Assembly: GCA_039881045.1 (NCBI GenBank)
Contig: JAYWVB010000058.1
Location: 62,001-126,000 of the forward strand
Direction of reading: 5' to 3'
Source: Chaetomium olivaceum
Taxonomy: Eukaryota > Ascomycota > Sordariomycetes > Sordariales > Chaetomiaceae
DNA length: 64,000 bases
Part shown: positions 50,701 through 60,334 of the stretch, piece after piece
Layout of the letters: each line of letters starts with the position of its first letter
Numbering within the stretch: the first letter of the stretch is position 1
The notes under the pieces: generated by a model
What the model was told of the DNA's origin: nothing
Databases searched by the model: none
The model's input: only the letters and a program-made list of their open reading frames with translations
Made by a program: the position numbers and the translations under genes

Positions 50701-53700
50701 GTGACTCGCTCACGGCCATGCGTCTGGTCGGCACGGCGCGCGCTCACAAGATTGTGCTGACCGTCTTGGACGTCTTTGAGAAACCCATCTTGGCGGACAT
50801 GGCGCGCGCGTGTGGTGGTGACGAGGTTGTAGTTGCCGTCCGGGAGCTGAAGCAGTTTGACCTGGTGTCGCGGCCTCAGTCGGAGCTTGATGCTCTTGTT
50901 GACGAGGTTGCTTTTCAGTGCAAGATCTCGGGTGACCAGATCTGCGATATGTATCCCTGCAGCCCGCTTCAGGAGGGTCTTGTCACCCTCGCAAAAGCAC
51001 AGGCGGGTGCATATGTCGCGGTTAACAGCCTGAGGCTTCCAGCCCTTGTCGACTTGGACCAGTTCAAGGCAGCTTGGCAGGCGGTCGTCGACGAGACTGA
51101 TGTTCTACGCACTCGCATTGTGCATACTGCCACGTCGGGCTTCCTTCAGGTCGTGGTCGCGCCGGAGCCAATTGAGTGGCACGACGAGCCATCGTTGAAG
51201 GAGGCGGCCCTCAAAGGACAGGCGCTCGGCTCGCAAACCGGAGGTCCGCTCGCCAGGTACGCCATCGTCGACAGCGCTGGTGGCCGTCTCTTCGTTTGGG
51301 GCATTCACCATGCTCTCTACGACGGATGGAGTTTGCGCCTGCTTGCGAGACGAGTCCAAGACGTGTACAACAACATGGTTTCTGGGCCGCACAAGGCAAT
51401 CGCAACGACCCGCGCCTCATACGCCAGCTTCATTCAGTATCTCGCCAGCAGAGATATGGCCGCGTCCGAACGATTCTGGAAGGAATCCCTGGATGGGGCA
51501 TCTTCCATCGCACACTTCCCGCAAATCCCTGCCAGCATTGCGAACCAGACCGAGACCCCCAGCTTCAGAGCTGAGACTCGCCAAGTTGATGTCCACCGTC
51601 GTGGCGTCCTTAGCGACATCACTGTCCCCACCCTAATCCGCGCAACATGGGCCATTCTCCAGGCAGCCTACTCCGGGATGGACGATGTTGTGTTTGGAGA
51701 GACGCTGGCCGGCCGCAATATTGACGTCCCCGGCGTTGTGGAAATGGCCGGACCAACCTTTACCACCGTTCCGACGAGAGTGCGGCTAGACCGTGACATG
51801 CGTCTGGCCGATTTTCTGCAGCGTCTACACAGCATGGCCAGCCAAGTTGTCCCTCACCAACATCTAGGACTACAGCACATCAAGAGACTCAACTCGGACT
51901 GTTCGGGAGCCTGCGATTTCCAGAACCTTCTTGTTATCCAAACCGCCTCTCCCATGTCCAGTCAACAAGAGAAGTCCCAGGGGGCTGATTGGGACTTCCA
52001 AGGAAGTTCTTCGACCGACAGCTTCTTCACCCATCCGCTCGTGGTAGAATGCACCACTACCGATACTTCCATCGAGGCCACCTTCCACTATAACGAGAAG
52101 GTGCTCTCCTCCTGGCAAACAAAGCGCCTTGTGTACCAATTTGACGCCGTACTCAAGCGTCTACTTGAGAAATCAGCCAACAAGGACGCCACCCTGGCCG
52201 ATATCCCAGCCATCAGCCCCGAGGATCAATCCATTATCGCCAGGTGGAACCGCTCCAACAAGCAAGAAGCAGTCGACTCATGTATTCACCAGCTATTCCT
52301 AGCTCGGGCCGCTGAACAGCCCGAGCAGGTTGGCATTAGCGCTTGGGACGCTGAGCTGACATACGGCGAGATCCGCGAATATGCAACCCGCCTCGCCCTC
52401 CGCCTCAATGAGCATGGTGTTAAGCAGGAGACTTTGGTTCCCGTCTGCCTCGAACGTTCAGCTTGGTCGGTCGTCATCTTGATGGGTATCTTCATGGCCG
52501 GCGGTGCATTCATCCCGCTGGATCCAGCTCACCCAATCAGCCGGCAAAAGGAGGTCTTGGAAACCATCGAGCCTGAGCTCATGATTTGCAGCCCCGAACA
52601 CGCCTCCCGCTTCTCCAGCATTGTCAACACGCGCATCGCGGTCGATGGCGCCATGCTCCGCAGCCTTCCCCCATCTCAGGGTCAGACGCTTCCTATTGTC
52701 ACCGGCCCCGGTAACACGGCCTATGTTCTGTTCACGTCTGGCAGCACAGGACGGCCTAAGGGCGTTGTGGTTGCCCACCGCGACTTCTGCAGCAGCTCTG
52801 CCGCCTTCACTCGCGTATGCAACATGGACGCATCTTCGCGTGTCTTCCACTTCGCCTCCCTTACTTTCGATGCCGCGCTCCTGGAAGTTGTCACACCGCT
52901 CACAATCGGTGCTTGCATCTGTGTCCCCACGGCACATGACCGTCTTCACGACCTGGGAGCGGCCATGGCCAAGCTGCGTGCCACCTGGGCTTTCCTCACG
53001 CCATCCGTCGCCAACCTCCTCAACCCTGATCTTGTCTGTCCGACATTCAAGACCCTGGTCTGCGGCGGAGAGGCCATGCTCGCGGAGACTATCCAGCGCT
53101 GGGCAGACCGCGTCGAGCTCATGAACGGCTACGGACCCACCGAGACTTGTGTTTTTGCCGTTATCAACCCGAACGTGTCAACAGAGAAGGACCACACCAC
53201 TATCGGCCGCGGCACTCCCGCAGCACGGCTGTGGATTGTGGACCCCAAAGAAGACTGCAACGACCGCCTCGCCCCCGTCGGCGCCATTGGCGAGCTAGCC
53301 ATCAGCGGGCCGCTCATGTCGCGCGGCTACCTTGGCGACGCCGAAAAGACCGCCAGGGTGTTCGTCGACAACCCACGCTGGGCGAAGAGAGAACTCCTTG
53401 CCGGCGCCGTCCCGCCGACCCGCATCTACCGCACCGGTGACCTCGTGCGGTACCGCGCGGACGGCACCATTGAGTTCTTTGGTCGCCGGGATGGACAAGT
53501 CAAGGTCAATGGCCAGCGGATCGAGCTCGGCGATATCGAGAGCCACTTGTCGGCCGACCGCCATGTGCGTCTTGGTGCGGTGGTTCAGCCGAAGAGGGGG
53601 CCGTGCAAGAAGCAGCTTGTTGCTGTCGTTACTTTGGAGAGTACGCATCGCCCGGCTATTGCTGCTGATGGCTGCGCCCCGCTAGGTGGTTCTAAGGAAG

Positions 53701-56700
53701 AAATGAACCGAGTCCGCTCCGAGATTGCCGATATCCGGGCACGTCTGGCAGAGCTGTTGCCGCACTACATGGTTCCGGCCGCGTGGGTCGTGCTCGAGAC
53801 CATGCCCGTTGTTGTGTCGGGCAAACTAGACCGGCGGAGAGTGACCGGGTGGGTCGAGGGACTCGAGGATGCTGAGTACGAGCGCATTGCGCGGAGCCTC
53901 GGTGTCAGCGCAGCGGAAGAAGATGAAGAAGAGGCGGTTGAGGTCACTGGACCTGTCAAGATGTTGAGGGAAATCTGGGCGAAGGAGTTGAACATGCCCG
54001 TAGAGCGCATCAAGCTTAATCAGCCGTTCCTTGGTCTCGGTAGGTTTCACTTTTTCCCCGCCGTTTTCCCAAAAGGAATGATGAGCTAACATAACGTGTG
54101 CGCAGGCGGAGACAGCATCAGGGCCATGGGCGTCGTCTCGCGGGCTCGCAACGCAAAGATCAAGCTGTCCATCCAGGACGTGCTCCGATGCAAGTCCGTC
54201 GTCCACCTCTCCCAGCTAGCCAAGATCCTCCCGTTCTCCACCGTCTCAACCGTTCGCAAGGAGGAGGGCACCGAACAACCATTCGCGCTGTCTCCCGTTC
54301 AGACAATGTATCTGAAATCGGCTCTCAAGTATGGCGGCGATGCTCGCTTCAACCAGAGCTTTACCCTGGGTGTTCCCCGTCAGGTGGCTACCGAAACCAT
54401 CAAGATAGCCATCAACTCGATTGTCGAGCGGCACGCCATGCTTCGAGCGCGCTTTTCCAAGACGCAAGATGGCAGATGGGAACAACGAATCTCAAAGGTG
54501 AGCTTACATTCTGTTCAGTTCCCCCTTACCGCATGATGAAACAGTTATTAACGTCTAGTTAGATGGGTCCTACAACCTACACCTGTCTTGAGCATCATAT
54601 GCGCTCTCGCGACGATATGACACCCATTCTCGCAACATCGCAAGCCAGCCTGTCCATCGAAAACGGCCCGGTGTTCAGAACCGACTTGTTTAACGTGGCT
54701 GACCATGACCTCACCACCATCTCCATGGTCGCTCACCATCTCTGCATTGATATGGTTTCCTGGCGCATCATCGTTCAAGATCTCAGCCAACTTTTAGAGA
54801 CCGGCTCACTCCCATCTGAGACGCCGTTGTCTTTTCGATCCTGGTGCACCCAACAATCTGCGGACAACAAGGTTGCGGACGTCAAGACTCTCCTCCCGTT
54901 CAAGGAGATGCCGCCTGAGCTAGGCTACTGGAACACCCAGGGACCACTCACCTACGGTAGGACCATCACCGATACATTCACACTTGAAGCAGATACGACA
55001 AAGCTTGCCCTGGGAGAATCCCACAATGCCTTCAGGTCCGAGCCTGTCGACCTTTTCCTCGGGGCTATTGCCCACGCCTTTGCGAGGACATTCCCAGACA
55101 GGAGCGTGCCGACACTGCACGTTGAGAGTCACGGACGCGAGGCCCCCGAAGGCTCCGATCTTGACTTGTCACGGACAGTCGGTTGGTTCACCACCATCTG
55201 CCCCGTGGTCGTACCTGACCACGCCCGTCACCACAACGCCCTCGACACCTTGAAGCGGATCAAGGACGTACGCCGCAGCATTCCAGGGCACGGCAGGCCG
55301 TACTTCGCCCACAAGTATCTTGGAGCGGCTACCGGTGGTGCATGGACCCCGATGGAGGTCCTGTTCAACTACCTGGGCGGTGGAGTGGGTGGACAGCAAA
55401 ACCAGCAAAATGATTCGCTCGTCCATCAGGTCGACCTTGAAGACACTAATCTGAACACCGCAGACGTCGGAGCTGATACAAGGAGATTAGCCTTGTTTGA
55501 GATCTCCGCCATGGTCGTTGACAACAAGCTGCACTTCAGCTTCGTGTACGACAGCGGCCTCGATCGGGCGGGCGATGTCCGCCAGTGGATCAATGCTATC
55601 CAACGCACACTCGAAGAGATGACCAGGAGTCTCGCGCAACACACCGCCGAGCCAACTCTGAGCGACTATCCGCTGCTGCCCATGACATACCACTCCCTCC
55701 GCACCCTTACCGAGGTTGCCATTCCGCGCGTTGGTATTGACCGGGCCTCCTCTTTCTCCCAGATCGAGGACATCTACCCATGCACGCCAGTCCAAGAGGG
55801 TATGCTAATTAGCCAACTGCGCAACCCGGAGGCCTACATCTTCCACGCTGTCTACAAACTCACGCACTCGAACCCCGGTCATCGTCTCGACGCCGAGAAA
55901 CTTGCACGGGCGTGGCAGAAGGTTGTTGACCGTCACGCCGCCCTCAGAACGGTTTTTATTGAGAGCGTTCGCCGCGGCGGTGTCTTTGACCAGGTTGTCT
56001 TGAAGAAAGTGGACTGTGGAGCTGTTATCCTCAACAGCAGCGACCAGGACGCGATGAAGAAACTTGGCCAAGTCACCCTCACCAAAGCTAAACGGCCGCA
56101 ACTCGCCCATCAACTCGCTCTGTGCACAACAGCCAGCGGAAAGGTTCTCATGAAACTAGAGGTCAACCATGCCGCCATGGATGGTGGTTCACTTGCAATC
56201 ATCCTCGAGGAACTGACATCGGGCTACATGGGTGCTCTCATGAGTGCCCCCGGTCCTTTGTTCAGCGATTATGTGCAGTACATCTGTGACATGCCTGCCG
56301 GAGAGGACAGCAACTATTGGATGCGTTATCTGAAGGACATCCAGCCATGTTATTTCCCCAACCTCAACAACAGCACCATCACCCTTGTTCCCGAGAACAG
56401 GAAGTTGTGTTCGACAGCCCTCGAGTTTAACCGTTACGCCGAGCTCCGTCAGCTGTCCGAGCGGACACACGTCACTCTAGCCAACATCATGCACGCGGCC
56501 TGGGCTTTTGTGCTGCGCAGGTACACCGCGTGTGATGATGTCTGCTTTGGTTACCCGACAGCGGGCCGTGACGCCCCTGTCGAGAACATCAGCCACACCG
56601 TCGGGACACTCATCAACATGCTCTGCTGCCGTGTTCAGATCTCCAAGTCTAAGTCACTGGAAAACGTCTTCATGATGGCGCAAGAGGAACACCTTCAAAG

Positions 56701-59508
56701 CATCCAGTTCCAACATTGCTCCTTAGCCCGTGTTCAGCACGAGCTTGGCATGGCTGGGAAGCCGTTGTACAACACTTCGGTTTCGATCCAGAACCATGCT
56801 GAACCTCAAGAAGGAGAAAGCAAGGACACCATTCTGTTTGACATGGAAAAGGCGCATGATCCTAGCGAGGTAAGTTGATGTTCGGCTGAGTCACCATGAG
56901 TTTGCTAACGGTTTTGCAGTACGCCATCACGGTCAATATTGAGACCTCAAAGAACAGCGAGGGTGTCGTATTCCGGTACTGGTCTGATCATGTAACCGAT
57001 GAACAGGCCCAAGAAGTGGCTCGCTGCATGGCGCAAGTCTTGAATGCCTTCATCGCGCAACCCGCGCAGACCGTCAGGGAGCTGGATGCGGCACTCAATG
57101 ACAAAACAAATGCTGGCCAGCCGACCGAGGACCTGGTAATCGACCAGATGGAAGACTCTGGCGTGATGACGCCGCGAAGCATGGACTCGTCATCATCCGG
57201 CAGTTCTCCCATGACACCAAACAACGAGCTTGCCGGCCACGGCGCCTACGAAAAGACGCTTCTCTCATTGTGGGGCACCCTCCTCGACCTCCCCGAAGAT
57301 ACCATTGCTGGACACGACAGCTTCTTCGACCTCGGCGGGGACAGCATTACAGCTATGAAGCTTGCTGGTGAGGCCAGAGACCATGGCCTATCACTGACCG
57401 TCGCTGATGTGTTCCGAAACCCATGTTTCGATGGCATGGCCGCCCGCGTCCGCGCCACAACGGATCTACACGCCATCGGCAGCGACCTTGTCAAGAGCAA
57501 TAGCGGGACCATGACTCCCCAATCTAGCAATGGCGATCTCTACGAACGGTTTTCTCTCTTGGCGGCGTCAAACGTCGACGCCTTCCTTCAAGCCAGCATC
57601 GTCCCCCAGGTCTGTGTGTTCAGGGGCGGAATTTCCGACGTCCTCCCCGCCACAGACTTCCAATCTCTGGCTGTCGCCGGTGCGCTTCTCGAGTCCAGGT
57701 GGATGTTGAACTACTTCTACCTCGACGGTAAGGGACCTCTAAATGTCGTCCACCTCAAGCGGGCTTGCTTCCGACTAGTGCAGGCACTGGACATCTTGCG
57801 CACCGTCTTCGTACCTTCCGGTGGTCGATTTCTGCAGGTCGTCCTGCGTACCCTTCGGCCAGCATTCCACGTCGTTGAGACAGAGGAGTCACTGGATGAA
57901 TACGAAGTCGGGCAAGAAGGCGATGAGCCCAAACTCGGCGAGCCGTTTGTCGAGTTCACGCTGGTCAAGCATCTTTCCAGCAGCCGCCACAGACTGTACC
58001 TCCGCATCTCACACGCCCAGTACGACGGCGTATGCTTCCCTAAGATCCTCGCTGCCCTCCAGGCTGCATACAGGGGCGAGGCTGTGCCCCGTCCGCCTAC
58101 ATTCGCCAACTATCTCCGTGCTTCTGCCGGTGCTCTGACATCGGAACACTACCAGCACTGGAAGCAACTTCTGGCTGGATCTTCCATGACAGAGATTGTA
58201 CGCCGCGATGGACCCAACTACAACAGAAACTCCGCGGGCACAACCACCACTTGCCTCAAAAAGACGGTACGCCTGCCGCCCGTCGAATCCGGCCACATCA
58301 CCACCGCCACCATCGTCAAGGCCGCATGGGCATACGTGCTCGCCCAGGTCTCGGCCAGCTCTGATATCGTCTTCGGTCACACGATCAGCGGGCGCAACGC
58401 CGCGGTAGAGGGCGTCGGCAACATGGTCGGGCCCTGTCTGAACCTAGTGCCGGTGCGCGTGCAGTTCGGCAGTGGACCAGACTGGACCGCCCGCCAGCTA
58501 CTCCGCCAAGTCCAGGACCAGCAGGTCGCCAACATGTCACACGAGGTCCTCGGCTTCCGCGAGATCATCCGCCACTGCACCTCGTGGCCGCGCTGGACCT
58601 ACTTCGCGTCGACGGTCCAACACCAAAACGTCGACCAGGGCGGTCAACTGCAGTTGGGCGACACCGACTACAAGGTCGGATGTGCGTCAGTCGCGCAAGA
58701 GGACTTCAGCGACCTGTCGGTCCTTTCCCAACCGCTCGCCGACAACGACACGTACGAAATCATCCTGAGCTTTGCCGAAGGCGGCGCCGTCCCGCGCGAC
58801 TTTGCCGAGCGCATGCTTGACATGCTGTGCAGCACCGCACAGCTGTTTGCCACCGACCCAGACCTAGCCCTGCCCTCGGCCGGCGATCTCCGTGGCAGGC
58901 GACAACAGACGCCGTTTGACGACGTCCCGTCCTTCTCGGACACCGAAAACAACATCAGCATCAACAACCCGGGGTTGGGAGCCACGGGTCTCAAGCACCT
59001 CAGCGAGGAGCAACTCGCAGACCTGAACACAGTCGTCAGCTCAGCCTGGCGCCAGGTTCTGGACCTGGACCCAGAACAACAAACAGCAACAGCGGAAGCT
59101 GTGGAGGTGACCCCCTTCGACAAAAACACTTCCTTCTTCGCCCTCGGCGGCGACATCATTGGCCTCGCGCAACTCGCCTGGCTATTTGGCCAGCAGAGGC
59201 AGAGCACCTCTACGCCGCGTCTAGAGGAGCTGGTCGACAACCCAACCGTCGGTGGGCACATGGCCCTGCTGGCAAGGGGGATGCCCGCGGCCATATCGGT
59301 TCCTCCGTCACCTGTCGTGGATGATGTGCGAAAGGCGGCCACTTTCCCGGTTGTTGGTGTACGGAGGGAGAGTAGTGGAGGTGGTGGTGGTGGAAAGGGG
59401 GAGGTACAATCGAAGTTGGCAAAGGCGTTGGGTGGGTTGGTGAGGAGGAGATTTACTGGGGTTGGGAAGAAGAAGGGAGCCGGCGGGGTGGTGGAAATTG
59501 TTACTTAG
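34451..59508 (+). CDS. Six-module NRPS, predicted cyclic D,L-hexapeptide synthetase
   Basis: Non-ribosomal peptide synthetase of about 8,000 residues. Exons by splice signals: 34451-34939, 35085-35519, 35572-35880, 35939-43942, 44045-44116, 44635-54039 (probably with a 60-base in-phase intron at 47002-47061), 54106-54497, 54559-56869, 56920-59508. Order: partial C, A1-T1-E1, C2-A2-T2, C3-A3-T3-E2, C4-A4-T4, C5-A5-T5-E3, C6-T6, CT, T*. Five A domains activate amino acids, six carriers hold them, and three E domains set D residues 1, 3 and 5. The terminal CT should close the ring. Six frame breaks occur: 38210-38214, about 47595, 48990-48993, about 49458, about 49567 and about 54580. All domain motifs survive, so these are probably mostly sequence errors. 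From memory, the plan matches the NPS4/NRPS4 (fusahexin) type. Confidence 0.95.
38741..42100 (+). other. NRPS module 2: C2-A2-T2
   Basis: C2 follows an E domain and has SHAIMDGAS (near 39246), the form seen in condensation domains that accept a D-configured donor. A2 has FTSGSTGKPKG (near 40661), NQYGPSE and YKTGDLVRY. Specificity residues by hand alignment are D-N-E-L-A-G-Q-I-N-K, which differ from the other four A domains and suggest a different residue. The T2 Ser is at 41917-41919 (HGGDSV). No E domain follows, so residue 2 stays L. The reading frame is unbroken through this module. Confidence 0.88.
44117..44634 (+). other. 518-base intron in NRPS A3 domain
   Basis: The donor G|GTATGT after KPKGTI and the acceptor CCCAG|TC before SHRAFCSGAAAHGPAM join in phase. 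The length is several times that of every other intron in the window. A GCTAAC branch site lies at about 44617-44622. The interior has no open frame worth naming and no clear terminal repeats, so an old insertion cannot be shown. Confidence 0.75.
47002..47061 (+). other. Probable 60-base in-phase intron in NRPS E2 domain
   Basis: GTAAGC donor, TTGACTAACC branch region and CTGCTAG acceptor. The length is divisible by three and it has no stop codon, so it can be translated through. Removing it deletes a 20-residue stretch not expected between the RTVGWFTTLYP and DNEIISAIRWVKDYRKR parts of an E domain. RNA data would settle it. Confidence 0.7.
47481..50840 (+). other. NRPS module 4: C4-A4-T4
   Basis: C4 has SHAISDGSS, again the D-donor form expected after an E domain. 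A4 has FTSGTTGKPKG, NAYGPTE and YRTGDLVRY. Specificity residues by hand alignment are D-A-M-L-V-G-A-V-V-K. The T4 Ser is at 50706-50708 (LGGDSL). Four of the six frame breaks are here: about 47595 (before SPMQRGLLLSQ), an extra T at 48990-48993, about four extra bases at 49455-49461, and one missing base at 49565-49570. The last two leave a roughly 37-codon stretch readable only in another frame. This is the least trustworthy part of the NRPS sequence. Confidence 0.82.
50841..55700 (+). other. NRPS module 5: C5-A5-T5-E3
   Basis: C5 has HHALYDGWSL, the L-donor form. A5 has FTSGSTGRPKG, NGYGPTE and YRTGDLVRY. Specificity residues by hand alignment are D-A-L-L-V-G-G-V-F-K. T5 is split by the 66-base intron 54040-54105 exactly at LG|GDS, with the Ser at 54114-54116. 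A second intron is at 54498-54558. E3 has HHLCIDMVSW (near 54738), ESHGRE and RTVGWFTTICP, so residue 5 should be D. One extra base near 54580 breaks the frame just inside E3. Confidence 0.87.
55701..59508 (+). other. NRPS module 6: C6-T6-CT-T* without A domain
   Basis: C6 has NHAAMDGGS, the D-donor form, and is followed directly by carrier T6 (LGGDSI, Ser at 57343-57345) with no adenylation domain between them. T6 is flanked by Ser/Pro-rich linkers holding near-repeats SGVMTPRS and SGTMTPQS. The next condensation-like domain has SHAQYDGVC (58009), fitting the SHxxxD form of fungal terminal cyclising domains. The protein ends with a carrier-like domain whose FFALGGDII has Ile (ATC, 59155-59157) at the Ser position, so it cannot be phosphopantetheinylated, and a basic Gly/Lys-rich tail. 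The sixth residue must be loaded by an A domain from another module or another protein. Confidence 0.87.
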
Positions 59509-60041
59509 ATTGTTGCCTAGGGAGTCGTGGTTAGGGTGTGTAACGGAATGGGTGTGGTGATGGGCTTCTTTCCAGTGATTTGGTTTAAGTTCTTTTGTAG
59601 TGGTTTGATCTAGGGGTTGGCGGCGTTTTGTTTGACCGGCTTTCGTATTCGGCGTCTATATATGTTCGGCTCGACTTAACTAGTTATCGTCTTGTCTATT
59701 TAGTATTGTCATTTGTTCTCAGGATTTATTTCAGGTGAAGGTTGCTTCTTAGTCTCTCAAAACAAAAAGCTTTAGGCCATGCTCCTGGCACCGTTGAATT
59801 GTCTTGCTGTCTTCAAGTAGCTGCATCGTGGCCAGCGCCCTCTGCCGCTTTGGCTTCCAACACATCCAATGAGAGTCCACACGCAACGTGACACTGGGGT
59901 TTATTGGTCGAAGGGAGCGTCAGACGTTGAAGCTCAGCCCGCTTGGAACGCAAACCACGACCATTTTGCATCTGTATCCACCTCTACTACCCCGCCGCCC
60001 TTAGAAACAACCCTCGACACCCAGCAAACTGCAATCGAACC
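59509..60041. other. NRPS 3' region and spacer
   Basis: About 530 bases after the NRPS stop, with T-rich 3'-untranslated-like sequence to about 59760. No gene is seen. Transcription of the NRPS should end here. Confidence 0.5.
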
Positions 60042-60334
60042 ATGAACGGCACAGATGCGGACAGGCCTCTCAGGTTGCTCTCCTTGAGTCAGTGTCGCAG
60101 TCATATCCTGCTGTCAAATACGGTCTCTAACTTCGAACTGCTCCCTCCGTAGCTGGAGGCGGTATCCCGTGGTTTATCTTCCCTCATCATTCTCAACACC
60201 TAATGAAAAAGCTCAACCCGGAAAATCCGCCGAAACCGTGTAAATATTTTGACCTTATCGGGGGAACGCACAGCGGCGGGTACTTCTCGGACCTGTGGGA
60301 CGGATACAGCGCGTATACGCTGAGTTGTAGTTAA
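60042..60334 (+). pseudogene. Patatin-like phospholipase N-terminal relic
   Basis: Begins MNGTDADRPLRLLSL, then an intron-like gap (donor GTCAGT at about 60091, acceptor TAG at 60150-60152) leads into GGGIPWFIF, HLMKKLNPENPPKPCKYFDL and IGGTHSGG. Fungal patatin-like proteins have GGGIRG and KYFDLIGGTSTGG here, so the oxyanion region and the GxSxG nucleophile segment are recognisable. In this copy the nucleophile Ser position reads His (GTHSGG). The frame closes at 60332-60334, far short of a full patatin domain (about 200 residues or more). No catalytic Asp part is found nearby. Confidence 0.65.
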
